A DNA stretch of 64,000 nt, from NCBI GenBank assembly GCA_038746745.1, contig JBCDKJ010000008.1, forward strand, positions 21,876 to 85,875, given 5' to 3'. The position numbers were made by a program, and so were the translations under genes. Position 1 is the first letter of the stretch. Each line of letters begins with the position of its first letter. This document shows positions 54,723-61,659 of this stretch, one piece after another. The notes beneath the pieces are model-generated. The model did no database searches. It saw nothing but the letters and a program-made list of their open reading frames with translations, and was not told the DNA's origin. Source of the stretch: JANQIO01 sp038746745. GTDB lineage: Bacteria > Pseudomonadota > Gammaproteobacteria > Pseudomonadales > Halieaceae.

Positions 54723-54870
54723 ATCAGGCTTTCCTCTTTTTATTTGATCGATTAGCCAAAGAGTCTATAGAGGAAAAAGCGCTGTGGCCGCGAAATTGCT
54801 AAGAGGACTAGCTTCAGAGGATGTCTGGTTCAAAATTCTGGTTGCCAATGGGGTAGCACTACGAGAACGT
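54539..54870. repeat. Segmental duplication, left copy
   Basis: The 5' ~63 codons of the DapB-N-like gene plus ~150 bp of upstream DNA recur at about 59330-59680 in the same orientation. The coding parts differ at scattered positions. In the non-coding part CTATAGAGGAAA, TTCAGA and TGGTTCAAA still align. The two copies bracket the left half of the cassette region. Confidence 0.7.
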
Positions 54871-54954
54871 GCGCGGCTTGCTTCAAACAGTTTACCCGCA
54901 ACTCAATGAGGCGCGTTCACCACAATCATCGCTAGCAGATAATTGAGACTTATC

Positions 54955-55239
54955 TTATGTCCTGACGGACACGTCGATTCTTACACCGAGCGAGTGAAGA
55001 ACCTTTTGAACTGTTTCGTATCTCGGTTTTGCCCCAGGAGCAAATGCCTTGTAGAGACTCTCTCGACCCAGGCCGGACTCCTCTGCGATCGCTGACATGC
55101 CTCTCGCTTTAGCAACGTGGCCCACGGCAGCAAGAAATACACCCGGATCATCATCTTCGAGAGCTGCTGAAAGATACTCCGCAATGGTTTCCTTGCTATT
55201 GAGATAAACGCTTGGATCAAACTCGATTACCTTTACCAT
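54955..55239 (-). CDS. Antitoxin, addiction-module HTH protein (HigA-like)
   Basis: The product has 94 residues. A C-terminal HTH (SAIAEESGLGRESLYKAF, then YETVQKVLHSLGVRIDV) identifies the addiction-module antidote family that pairs with Gp49/HigB-type killers. The N-terminus, MVKVIEFDPSVYLNSKETI, is the usual toxin-contacting arm. It lies 6 bp downstream of the toxin gene, the reverse order typical of higBA. Together they would autoregulate from the palindromes upstream. It is the last gene of the cassette-like region. Confidence 0.85.
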   Translation of the reverse strand: MVKVIEFDPSVYLNSKETIAEYLSAALEDDDPGVFLAAVGHVAKARGMSAIAEESGLGRESLYKAFAPGAKPRYETVQKVLHSLGVRIDVSVRT

Positions 55240-55245
55240 ATTTCG

Positions 55246-55545
55246 TTACTCCGCGTTAAGCTCGGACAGGATCTTGCGAGCGCGAGCGATATCTTTGCTT
55301 TGGCTCGATTTGTTTCCCCCGCACAGGAGAAGAACCACAACGCCTGCTTGTCGGGTGAAGTAGACTCGATAGCCGGGCCCAAAATGCAGTCTCAGTTCAT
55401 GCAGACCGGAGCCCAGCGATTTTGAATCGCCGGCGTTACCCCGTCGGAGCGATTCTATTCGGACCAAGATTCTTGCCATGGCTTTTTTGTCTTTCAGCTT
55501 GAAAAGCCACTTAGAAAAAATATCGGTCTGCTGAATCTGATACAC
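55246..55545 (-). CDS. Toxin, RelE/HigB-type addiction-module killer protein
   Basis: The product has 99 residues, starting with GTG at 55545. Features of the Gp49-like/RelE superfamily ribosome-dependent mRNA interferase are LFKLKDKKAMARILVRIESL, LHELRLHFGPGYRVYF (the conserved FGPGYRVYF) and LLLCGGNKSSQSKDI. It precedes its antitoxin with a 6-bp gap. Toxin-antitoxin modules are a well-known stabilising cargo of integron cassette arrays, and this location agrees with that. Confidence 0.88.
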   Translation of the reverse strand: MYQIQQTDIFSKWLFKLKDKKAMARILVRIESLRRGNAGDSKSLGSGLHELRLHFGPGYRVYFTRQAGVVVLLLCGGNKSSQSKDIARARKILSELNAE

Positions 55546-55571
55546 ACAAGAAGTGTATCCTTACGGATACA
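55539..55571. promoter_or_regulatory. Overlapping palindromes, probable toxin-antitoxin operator
   Basis: GATACAC (55539-55545) pairs with GTGTATC (55553-55559), and TGTATCC (55554-55560) pairs with GGATACA (55565-55571). The first arm includes the toxin start codon. Such paired inverted repeats are typical sites for autoregulation by a HigBA complex. Confidence 0.55.
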
Positions 55572-55637
55572 TTTGAGCAATCATCATAGCGTAGACTCAA
55601 AAAACACTAGAACCCCCCATTCAATTTACTCAATGCA

Positions 55638-56123
55638 CTACACCTCCAGGTTAAACCGATGCCGCTTGCCGTCTTCTGAGTGAATCTCTTCCACCGAAAA
55701 TGCTTCTTTCGCGAATGCATCGCAGCAGCTTTCCCAAAACACTCGAGCGGTGATGTTGTTGGCAAGCACCTGAAGCTTCCACCGACCTGGATGCATCTGC
55801 CAAAGAAGTTCAACTGCCTTTTTCCCAGCGCCTGCTCTGCGAAATTCCGGGGCTATGTAGAACTCCGATACGCGATGGCAAAGTTCTTCTTCATCAAACA
55901 CAGCCCTGACAAGAGCAAATCCTAATTCTGCCCCGTCCTGAACGATGAAGTACGGATAACGACCTTTCCCTCTCCAATAGTCGGAGAAATAGATGTACTG
56001 CGACGAAGTGAGCGGGCCTTTTTTATGCTCCTTAAATTGAGCATGCTCCATCAAGTAGTGATCCAGGTATTGCTTGAGCCTCAGCCTCTGGTTGAACGGA
56101 ACAAGCGAAAGTTCGATGGTCAT
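55638..56123 (-). CDS. GNAT-family N-acetyltransferase
   Basis: The product has 161 residues. The acetyl-CoA-binding motif A is seen in VSEFYIAPEFRRAGAGKKAVELLW near residue 88 (R/Q-x-x-G-x-G/A). Motif B follows as LQVLANNITARVFWESC near 118. The substrate is unknown; relatives in cassette arrays include aminoglycoside-modifying and toxin-type acetyltransferases, but no specific signature is seen. An attC-like site precedes it upstream (56128-56179). No clear site was found on its downstream side. Confidence 0.85.
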   Translation of the reverse strand: MTIELSLVPFNQRLRLKQYLDHYLMEHAQFKEHKKGPLTSSQYIYFSDYWRGKGRYPYFIVQDGAELGFALVRAVFDEEELCHRVSEFYIAPEFRRAGAGKKAVELLWQMHPGRWKLQVLANNITARVFWESCCDAFAKEAFSVEEIHSEDGKRHRFNLEV

Positions 56124-56127
56124 CGTG

Positions 56128-56179
56128 CCTTAACCCGTTGCCCAAAACTGCGATCAGACAGCGACGGAGTGACGGGATA
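56128..56179 (-). other. Probable degenerate attC site
   Basis: Outer arms TTAACCCGT and ACGGGATAA are complementary apart from one position, flanking CTGCG and CAGCG elements. It directly follows the P-loop kinase gene in the minus direction. The core CCTTAAC (56128-56134) is near, but not a perfect match to, RYYYAAC. Confidence 0.45.
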
Positions 56180-56198
56180 ATAGCGCTGCCAGCGACAC

Positions 56199-56753
56199 CT
56201 ACCCGGCGCAAGCAGCGATCGCATCACGATACCCTCGCTCGTAGCCCGGACTGCCAAAATCGTTAGTGTCTATGCGGACTAGTTCGCCAGGTAGGCAGAG
56301 CGCGCCAAACACGCCGCTTTGCAAGTACGAACGCAGTTCCGACTCGCCATCCTCGTCAGCATGTCCGGGGTGTCTGTTTCCAGATATAACTCTGTCTCGA
56401 AATCTAGTGAGGCAGACTGCCGCCTCTGCGTCGCAATAGACTTGTAAATATTGCGCTGCTCCTAAAGATTCAGAAATGAGCTTGCCGTCGCTCTGTCTAA
56501 AGGCGCTTTCCAGAATAACTGGGAGGCCTAATTCTGTAATGCTGCTGCCAATGCCAATTAATAAGTCAAAGCTAGCTCTCCCCAGTTGCTTTGACTCCTC
56601 TCTATCGCCGTATCCCAGTGAATCAAACAGCTGCTCCTTAATTGTGTCCTTTGACACCAAGGCAATCTGAAGATCACGGGCCAGTCGAGTGGCAATAGTG
56701 GTTTTCCCCGCACCCGGCGGACCGCTAACGATGATTACTCTAGAGGAGTTCAA
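56199..56753 (-). CDS. P-loop kinase/zeta-toxin-like nucleotide-binding protein
   Basis: The product has 184 residues. The Walker A loop GPPGAGKTTIATRLA lies at the N-terminus (residues 11-25), VSKDTIKEQLFDSLG follows, and VILESAFRQS supplies a Walker-B-like/base region near residue 80. It resembles small-molecule kinases of the AAA_33/zeta-toxin/chloramphenicol-phosphotransferase group. Together with the neighbouring acetyltransferase it could modify a small molecule, but no substrate is indicated. It lies between attC-like sites on both sides. Confidence 0.8.
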   Translation of the reverse strand: MNSSRVIIVSGPPGAGKTTIATRLARDLQIALVSKDTIKEQLFDSLGYGDREESKQLGRASFDLLIGIGSSITELGLPVILESAFRQSDGKLISESLGAAQYLQVYCDAEAAVCLTRFRDRVISGNRHPGHADEDGESELRSYLQSGVFGALCLPGELVRIDTNDFGSPGYERGYRDAIAACAG

Positions 56754-56758
56754 CTAGC

Positions 56759-56765
56759 GCCTAAC
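56759..56765 (-). other. attC core site (GTTAGGC on the minus strand)
   Basis: GCCTAAC on the plus strand matches RYYYAAC exactly; read on the minus strand it is GTTAGGC, the classical cassette junction. It lies 45-51 bp downstream of the EF-Ts-like gene and 6 bp before the start of the kinase gene. The partner end of the site is not clear. Confidence 0.5.
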
Positions 56766-56809
56766 TTGCCGAGAAAAAGGCTGCGCCCATCAATTCCGCT
56801 TATCTCACC

Positions 56810-57100
56810 CTATTTGATGCTTTCGCAGGAAAAACACTCGTACCGTGTAACGTTAATCCTAACGCCAAGCTCTTTTTGTAAGTCCGCCATCCTCGCACCG
56901 ATGGTTACACTTGAATCCTTATAGTACGACTGTAGCTCTAGCGGCTGGTCGGTCTCACCTACAGCGGCTAGATGCTGCGCAAGGTCGGCAGCAAATGAAC
57001 GGAATTCCTCGGTGCGTAATGTGTAAGCGTCTTGGCAATCCAGCTCTACTATCGCACCGATCCTATTCTGGTGGTTATACGTTTCAATATACGAGGGCAT
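56810..57100 (-). CDS. Single-domain elongation factor Ts-like protein
   Basis: The product has 96 residues. It matches, by eye, the EF-Ts dimerisation domain: IETYNHQNRIGAIVELDCQD aligns with the IHxGGRIGVLVEVNCETD region, and TEEFRSFAADLAQHLAAVG aligns with NEEFxxFAxDIAMHIAA. PLELQSYYKDSSVTIGARMA then ELGVRINVTRYECFSC aligns with LLEQPFVKDxSKTVGxxxxE then LGENIKVRRFVRF. The N-terminal UBA-like domain and the TDFV nucleotide-exchange motif are absent or changed. It is therefore an EF-Ts mimic of unknown function. It begins directly at a cassette junction (57099-57105). Confidence 0.65.
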   Translation of the reverse strand: MPSYIETYNHQNRIGAIVELDCQDAYTLRTEEFRSFAADLAQHLAAVGETDQPLELQSYYKDSSVTIGARMADLQKELGVRINVTRYECFSCESIK

Positions 57101-57105
57101 CTAAC
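57099..57105 (-). other. attC core site (GTTAGAT on the minus strand)
   Basis: ATCTAAC on the plus strand fits RYYYAAC, and its complement GTTAGAT fits GTTRRRY. It overlaps the start codon of the EF-Ts-like gene, as expected for a cassette joined right at its coding sequence. GCGAC precedes it, as in many attC right ends. Confidence 0.5.
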
Positions 57106-57240
57106 GTCGCCGGGTCGAATGACAAATCGTAGGTTTATGGCTCAGCGAAGGGAGCTGAAAGGCCGCCATGTATCGCAAATGCTATATCCTGTCTGGCTCA
57201 ATCAGCGCATTAGATCTGCGCGTCTTAGCAGTCTCTTCAA

Positions 57241-57269
57241 GCGAAAAAGGGTTCCGACCCGTTAAATCC
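57241..57269 (-). repeat. 29-bp repeat, copy A
   Basis: GCGAAAAAGGGTTCCGACCC then GTTAAATCC. It shares 27-28 of its bases with copies B (59302-59329) and C (61627-61655), all in the same orientation. It contains AAGGG, loop TTCCGAC, and, in the other copies, CCCTT. Here the downstream GTTAAAT also fits an attC core. Confidence 0.8.
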
Positions 57270-57324
57270 CGCACTCCCCTGCGAAAAAAGGCTCCCATCG
57301 CTCGGAGCGATTGCTCTGGTCTTG

Positions 57325-57690
57325 TCAGGTATCACTATCTTCCTCTGCATTGATTTCATAAATCGCGCCGCCGATGGTTTGAAGCCTGCCCTCTGCCTTA
57401 GCCCTAAGGTAACTCTTCATCGCTTTAGTTGGCTTATCGGAACCAATCGGTACGACCTCAGGAATATTGGTTGAAGGTTTCCACACCATTCTTGGCTTTG
57501 GTGTGGAGGCCAAACCTACTCGAACCCGTTCTATTGCCCAATGGTCTTCGGGAAGCTTCGAAAGCTCTTTGTGCAATTTAGGGCCTATTTCATACTCCCC
57601 GCATCTATCGCATTGCAAGGCGTACCTGCCGCCGCTCCAGTCTGGCGAAGTACTCTGCACCATTCCTCTGCATATTGGGCACTGAATCAT
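57325..57690 (-). CDS. Zinc-ribbon hypothetical protein
   Basis: The product has 121 residues. The N-terminus has two CxxC pairs (CPICRGMVQ and CDRCGEYEI) that would bind one zinc. The remainder is unrecognised: RVGLASTPKPRM and SYLRAKAEGRLQTIGGAIYE. It has the look of a cassette-encoded orphan. Its stop codon lies in ACCTGAC, a near-match to RYYYAAC, at the expected place for an attC left end. Confidence 0.7.
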   Translation of the reverse strand: MIQCPICRGMVQSTSPDWSGGRYALQCDRCGEYEIGPKLHKELSKLPEDHWAIERVRVGLASTPKPRMVWKPSTNIPEVVPIGSDKPTKAMKSYLRAKAEGRLQTIGGAIYEINAEEDSDT

Positions 57691-57697
57691 TGACTAC

Positions 57698-57704
57698 ACC
57701 TAAC
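57698..57704 (-). other. attC core site (GTTAGGT on the minus strand)
   Basis: ACCTAAC on the plus strand is an exact RYYYAAC; on the minus strand it reads CGGCGTTAGGT. It lies between the 73-residue membrane protein gene and the zinc-ribbon gene. GTTTAACAAC inside the same spacer may be a second, older junction. Confidence 0.5.
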
Positions 57705-57786
57705 GCCGACAGAATGGGCGGTACGAAACGGGTTTAACAACTAGCGAGCTGGCGTGCACAGCATCGCAGTGGTGGGCAATATCTCA

Positions 57787-58008
57787 CTACACACCCGAAG
57801 CAGCAAAGTAAACAAATGCCGCCATCCCTAAACTGGCAAAACCCATTAGCCGAACAAAGAAGGGGCGTGCCACACCTTGTCCGGGGTTCGCATTATGTTT
57901 TGAAGATCGCGAAAAAAGCGACATAAGCTTACAAGCTGAATGCGTGAAGACTATGCAGTACAACCCAAGACTAACAGTAGCTACGAAGAATATAAGTTGG
58001 TTCGACAT
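57787..58008 (-). CDS. Small membrane protein, unknown
   Basis: The product has 73 residues with two hydrophobic helices (LIFFVATVSLGLYCIVFTH and LMGFASLGMAAFVYFAASG) joined by a basic loop. There is no recognisable family. It is flanked by attC-like sites on both sides, so it is probably a one-gene cassette. Confidence 0.6.
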   Translation of the reverse strand: MSNQLIFFVATVSLGLYCIVFTHSACKLMSLFSRSSKHNANPGQGVARPFFVRLMGFASLGMAAFVYFAASGV

Positions 58009-58017
58009 TCAATTAGG

Positions 58018-58094
58018 CCGCTTAAAGCTTCAAGCTGGGGCGGCCGATAGGCTGTCCCCGCGCGAAGCGGCCTTGCAGCCTTGAACTGTTAAGA
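58018..58094 (-). other. attC-like site with extrahelical-base stem
   Basis: TTCAAGCTGGGG on one side and CAGCCTTGAA on the other pair with one unpaired base. Inside them GGGGCGGCC and the GGCTGTCCCC side form further stems. The stop codon of the 58089 gene lies in its end (GTTAAGA). The unpaired base is the strand-choice signal known for attC. Confidence 0.6.
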
Positions 58095-58487
58095 GTCATT
58101 ACCAAGACGGCTTGCAATTTGCTGCATGACCCGGATTTTCCTTCTCTTAGCTTTATAGCTAGAAGTCTCAACAACACTCCAACCTAAAAAACCGCCCCCA
58201 ATAATGCCTAGCCATGTATATCTGAACCCTAGCTCCGATCTGAGGAGCTCAATCTTTCGATCTACCAGTTCTAATAGTGCGCGAACTCCTTCTGAGTCCG
58301 CTTGGATATTCATCTGAGCAGACAACTCGGCTATTTCGGAAGCTCTTACCTGAAAGTAGACAAACATGCCGATAAACATCAGTCCTATCGCCAAGCCCAC
58401 AAACGATAGCCGATGGGTCTTCTCCAAGATCACTTCTTCCTGTGCAAATATTGAAATCGCGTCCTCCGATGTGGCGTCTTTTCCCAT
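58089..58487 (-). CDS. Two-helix membrane protein with charged coiled-coil loop, unknown
   Basis: The product has 132 residues. Hydrophobic segments lie at ~28-46 (LSFVGLAIGLMFIGMFVYF) and ~90-107 (YTWLGIIGGGFLGWSVVE). Between them is a heptad-like acidic stretch (SEIAELSAQMNIQADSEG, then ELVDRKIELLRSEL). The C-terminal tail is basic. No family is recognised. It is bounded by attC-like sites. Confidence 0.62.
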   Translation of the reverse strand: MGKDATSEDAISIFAQEEVILEKTHRLSFVGLAIGLMFIGMFVYFQVRASEIAELSAQMNIQADSEGVRALLELVDRKIELLRSELGFRYTWLGIIGGGFLGWSVVETSSYKAKRRKIRVMQQIASRLGNDS

Positions 58488-58493
58488 GCAAAC

Positions 58494-58580
58494 TCTTAGC
58501 GCTGCAAGCTGGCGCGTCCGAACTGGAGCGCGGCGGAAGGTGGGGCGTCCCAGCGAAGCGACAGTACTGCTTGGTTATGG
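58494..58580 (-). other. attC-like site
   Basis: The ends are TCTTAGC (58494-58500) and GTTATGG (58574-58580), the latter containing the stop codon of the 58575 gene. The internal GCAAGCTGG, GGGGCGTCCC and AGCGAAGCG elements resemble the site at 58018-58094 in order and wording, so the two belong to the same attC family. Confidence 0.6.
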
Positions 58581-58889
58581 TGCAGATTTGTAATGAGAAT
58601 GTATTCTTTCATTGTGGCTCCTGATTCTAGCGCGGTCTTCAGCGGACATTGCACAGCCACTAACACACTTGATAGGTACTTCTAAGTCGCCAACATATAT
58701 TGTGGCTGGTGCGTTAGGAATAAGAAGACCTCCGCTATAAATGGTCGGCGAGTCTGATGCGATTTCTCTGTGGGCTTCAGCTACACCTCCCGCATATCCT
58801 CTTTCTTCGTCAGATATAGAAGCCAGCTCGTCGTCGGCACGCAAAGGCGAAGCCAAAATCGCTGAAATAAAAACAAGGCGCAATGACAT
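58575..58889 (-). CDS. Small secreted protein, unknown
   Basis: The product is about 104 residues from the ATG at 58889; a longer frame would run through the neighbouring attC site. A short signal-like N-terminus (LRLVFISAILASPLRADD) precedes an acidic segment. A Cys pair follows (IKCVSGCAMS), then a His-rich tail (SHNERIHSHYK). No family is recognised. The attC-like site overlaps its stop codon. Confidence 0.6.
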   Translation of the reverse strand: MSLRLVFISAILASPLRADDELASISDEERGYAGGVAEAHREIASDSPTIYSGGLLIPNAPATIYVGDLEVPIKCVSGCAMSAEDRARIRSHNERIHSHYKSAP

Positions 58890-58906
58890 GGTGAACAGAT
58901 ACGGCA

Positions 58907-58955
58907 CCCATAACGCCTCAGGCTGGCGCGGCTCGCAGCCCTCATTTGTTATTGG
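58907..58955 (-). other. attC site, short and well formed
   Basis: Ends CCCATAAC and GTTATTGG are complementary. AGGCTG and CAGCCCT pair with one extrahelical base, around GGCGCGGCTCG. It starts 6 bp after the stop of the 58961 gene in the minus direction and stops 17 bp before the next gene. This is one of the clearest attC sites in the window. Confidence 0.72.
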
Positions 58956-58960
58956 TACCT

Positions 58961-59251
58961 CTACCTGACAAAACCTAATTTCGACAGGACAACAATCACG
59001 CATGGCCAGAAAATGGTATTGATGATGTCATGGGTGCTGGCACCCCACCGAAAATGGCCCATGGAACGATGATCATCGTAAAGGTCCAGAACCTCCATTG
59101 CTAATGCAGCACCCGCTACAGGCACCAAGCATGCTACGCATATTCTTCGATTCTTCCACAAAACCACTGCGCCGAAGAAGACAGCCAGTCCTACATAGAT
59201 ATGCATCGCATCCTTCGATAAACCCACTACGCTCAGCACAGTGATCTTCAT
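58961..59251 (-). CDS. Small membrane protein, unknown
   Basis: The product has 96 residues with three to four hydrophobic segments (AMHIYVGLAVFFGAVVLW, ICVACLVPVAGAALAMEVLD, IINTIFWPCVIVVLS). The charged residues EVLDLYDD and HFRWGASTHDIINT sit between helices, a spacing seen in VanZ-like and related small membrane families, but no assignment is safe. The attC site follows its stop closely. Confidence 0.6.
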   Translation of the reverse strand: MKITVLSVVGLSKDAMHIYVGLAVFFGAVVLWKNRRICVACLVPVAGAALAMEVLDLYDDHRSMGHFRWGASTHDIINTIFWPCVIVVLSKLGFVR

Positions 59252-59301
59252 TGATTGGTAAATGCTTGTATCTATGACAGGTACCTATAAGAGCTAAGCA
59301 T

Positions 59302-59329
59302 GCGAAGAAGGGTTCCGACCCCTTAAATC
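59302..59329 (-). repeat. 29-bp repeat, copy B
   Basis: GCGAAGAAGGGTTCCGACCC then CTTAAATC. It abuts the truncated end of the duplicated DapB-N-like fragment: homology to 54539 onward begins at CTCGATATC immediately after it. The breakpoint of the duplication thus coincides with the repeat. Confidence 0.8.
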
Positions 59330-59517
59330 TCGATATCATCCGTAGCCAGTACACCTGTCGGTGTGTCCAGCCCCACCAGATCTGCGACGTCTTTCCCTGC
59401 CTTTTCCGCGGAGCTGACAATATGGCCAATCAGTTCCAGTTCCGGTTGGTTGACCACAGCACGCACCGCATACGTGCCGACGTTGCCGGTGCCCCAGGTG
59501 ACGACTTTGGAGGGCAT
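59330..59517 (-). pseudogene. Truncated duplicate of the DapB-N-like gene
   Basis: The first ~63 codons match the gene at 53658-54722 closely (VTWGTGNVGTYAVRAV, then GLDTPTGVLATDDI), with several substitutions. The remaining ~290 codons are missing; the frame ends at the repeat B junction. Upstream non-coding sequence to ~59680 is also shared. It cannot encode an active enzyme. Confidence 0.85.
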
Positions 59518-59773
59518 GGTGGTTCTCCTCGCACGTGTCGCTAACTAGACCGCAAATTCTATAGAGGAAAGCCCGCCGAGGCTGCCGTATTTCCCAGTGC
59601 AAGAGTTTCAGATGAAGGGTGGTTCAAACTTCTAGCTGTTGATGGAGCGCGATGTGAGGAGGAAGGGTGGATAAAGATATGGTGCCAGTATTTCTATATC
59701 AGAGGGTTAATAGTGGAAACAAAAGGCCAGCGTGAATTAAGTAAACTATCACCGGAGTTCCCAAAGGCCCGCG

Positions 59774-61483
59774 TTAACTTGGAAAACCGCTCCTGGGACT
59801 CCTCACTGCACAGGCACTAACCTGTCTTGCACCCAGCGCCGAAATTGTCTCGTCATCGATTGGGAAGCCCAATTGCCGGAAATCTTCGACCACAGAGTCA
59901 CCGAATGCGTAGGTCATGGCCGATACCATAAAAGTGCTTCTAAACAGCTCTGCCTCCGGAGTGTTGGCGTTCTGGGACCACCTTTGCTGTAAACCGGCAT
60001 CGAAAACTGATAGCGCGCACATCATGCGCTGTAGCGGCACGATAAAGCCAATACCTTCCGCCTCTGCGTACTCCACAAACTTATAAGCCATGGTTGTGAA
60101 CGTCATCAAAGTCTCGTCTTCCTCCGTATCGCCCTCGTTCCAAGACGCGAAGGGCATGCCCTGCTCCATATACTCGCGATACTGCTGTGCGTTGAAGCGA
60201 AACGCCGATAGCGCTGAGTTCTCCATCTCATCTCGGATTTTGGTGGGAATGCCGAGCTCTGAAGCGCGGTTTATGATCTCGTATGCCGTAACGTGCTGAA
60301 ATATCTGCGCAACGGTTTCTCCATATATCGCGTTAGCGTTTCCATCGAGCCTGCCGCCGTACCGATAAGACGCGGGATAGTTCGCAGTAAAGTTATGCCC
60401 CATTTCATGCCAGTACACGGTGTGTGCAAATGCACCTTCAAGAAACCCCGTCCCGATAACGAACCCCGCGGGACGCGTGTACCAAATAGATGCCGCATTT
60501 TCGAACTCCGGGTCGGTGTAGACCTCTTGCTCGAAGCGATCGCCGCTAACCTCCACGTCGCACCCCAAAGCCTCAGCCTGGATGTTTGCAGCAACGGAAA
60601 GCAAATACTCCATGTCGTCTCTATCAATATCACCTAGTGATTCTAGTGGTAGCGGTTCAAGATGCGTTGGCGGGTTGTAGAGCACGGTCCCTAGCACAGG
60701 GACCTGTTCCGGAATTGAAACGTTGATGTCTGGGTCTAGGTTAGCAATGTACTCGATGGGTTCTTCTATAAAATAAGCGCTTAACCGGACTGTGTTGCTG
60801 AGTTCGTTCTCCGCCGATGCCTGGACCAAAATGGTGTAGTCCCGAGTCAGGTCCGCGTATTGATGGAAGAAGGGAAAAAAGACGCCCTCGTCGATGGTGC
60901 CATCACCCCAATCTACCTTGAAACCAGACGCAGGGGCACTGGTATCACCTCCGTTGATCTGTATAGCGCCTGTATCCGTCGACAGCGAAACGATCTCAGC
61001 AGAGAGAGTGCCAACGGCATTGTCTGCGGCGGTGAAGAACTCCTTAAAGCTGAAGCGCTCAGCGACAGGCGTTTTGCTGAGCGATGTTGAGCAACTGCCT
61101 CCACGCCACGCACGTTGTTTAAATGTCGGGGTGAGAAAAAACTCATCATCACCCTCCAGCACTGCGGCTAACACCAAACTGTTCTCAAAGCCAACTGTCG
61201 ACAAAGAACAGGGCGCAGCGTTGCCGCCGCAAAACCCCCTTTCACGGCGCTGCCAGCCAGAAAACATGTAGTCTGGATCAGGCTCTGCAGTAAAGGTTTC
61301 ACTGAAGGACGACTCTGACACGTCAATGCTGCAGTCGGTGTTCCCTTCACATATAAAAGAACCCGATAGCGTAGATACGCTGCCGCCTTGTGGCACCGCG
61401 ATCAAGATCTTGCAGGATGTAAGCGCGCACGCTAGGAAGGCTGATACGAGTGCGCATCTAGCAGGGTGGGAATGGATAAACAT
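59774..61483 (-). CDS. Lipoprotein with M60-like gluzincin metallopeptidase domain and PKD-like domain
   Basis: The product has 569 residues. The lipobox is LTSC at about residue 24. Residues ~25-120 repeat the module of the lipoprotein at 1903-2694 (QGGSVSTLSGSF, CSIDV, CSLSTVG). A PKD-like domain follows (FKVDWGDGT, then FFHQYADL, ~200-235). The C-terminal half holds HEMGH followed 25 residues later by Glu in AIYGETVAQ, matching the HExxH-X(8-28)-E pattern of M60-like/enhancin peptidases, which cut mucin-type glycoproteins. A surface zinc protease is the best reading. It lies within the cassette region but lacks clear attC ends. Confidence 0.72.
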   Translation of the reverse strand: MFIHSHPARCALVSAFLACALTSCKILIAVPQGGSVSTLSGSFICEGNTDCSIDVSESSFSETFTAEPDPDYMFSGWQRRERGFCGGNAAPCSLSTVGFENSLVLAAVLEGDDEFFLTPTFKQRAWRGGSCSTSLSKTPVAERFSFKEFFTAADNAVGTLSAEIVSLSTDTGAIQINGGDTSAPASGFKVDWGDGTIDEGVFFPFFHQYADLTRDYTILVQASAENELSNTVRLSAYFIEEPIEYIANLDPDINVSIPEQVPVLGTVLYNPPTHLEPLPLESLGDIDRDDMEYLLSVAANIQAEALGCDVEVSGDRFEQEVYTDPEFENAASIWYTRPAGFVIGTGFLEGAFAHTVYWHEMGHNFTANYPASYRYGGRLDGNANAIYGETVAQIFQHVTAYEIINRASELGIPTKIRDEMENSALSAFRFNAQQYREYMEQGMPFASWNEGDTEEDETLMTFTTMAYKFVEYAEAEGIGFIVPLQRMMCALSVFDAGLQQRWSQNANTPEAELFRSTFMVSAMTYAFGDSVVEDFRQLGFPIDDETISALGARQVSACAVRSPRSGFPS

Positions 61484-61626
61484 ACTGCGAAATCATACTT
61501 TATGAATTCGGCGACTACTACAAATGATGGTGCTGATCATGAACTGTCAGGAATTCTGATAGGTCTGGGTATTCGATTTACAGTGAGAGCATACCTATCG
61601 CAATCCCATGCTAGCAGTGGATGAAT

Positions 61627-61655
61627 GCGAAAAAGGGTTCCGACCCCTTAAATCC
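61627..61655 (-). repeat. 29-bp repeat, copy C
   Basis: GCGAAAAAGGGTTCCGACCC then CTTAAATCC. It lies 4 bp beyond the stop of the 61660 gene, where the body of an attC would be expected. Only the attC left end (ACATAAC, overlapping the stop) remains. Read on the minus strand, AAGGG, loop, CCCTT, TTT could also act as a weak intrinsic terminator. Confidence 0.8.
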
Positions 61656-61659
61656 TTTG

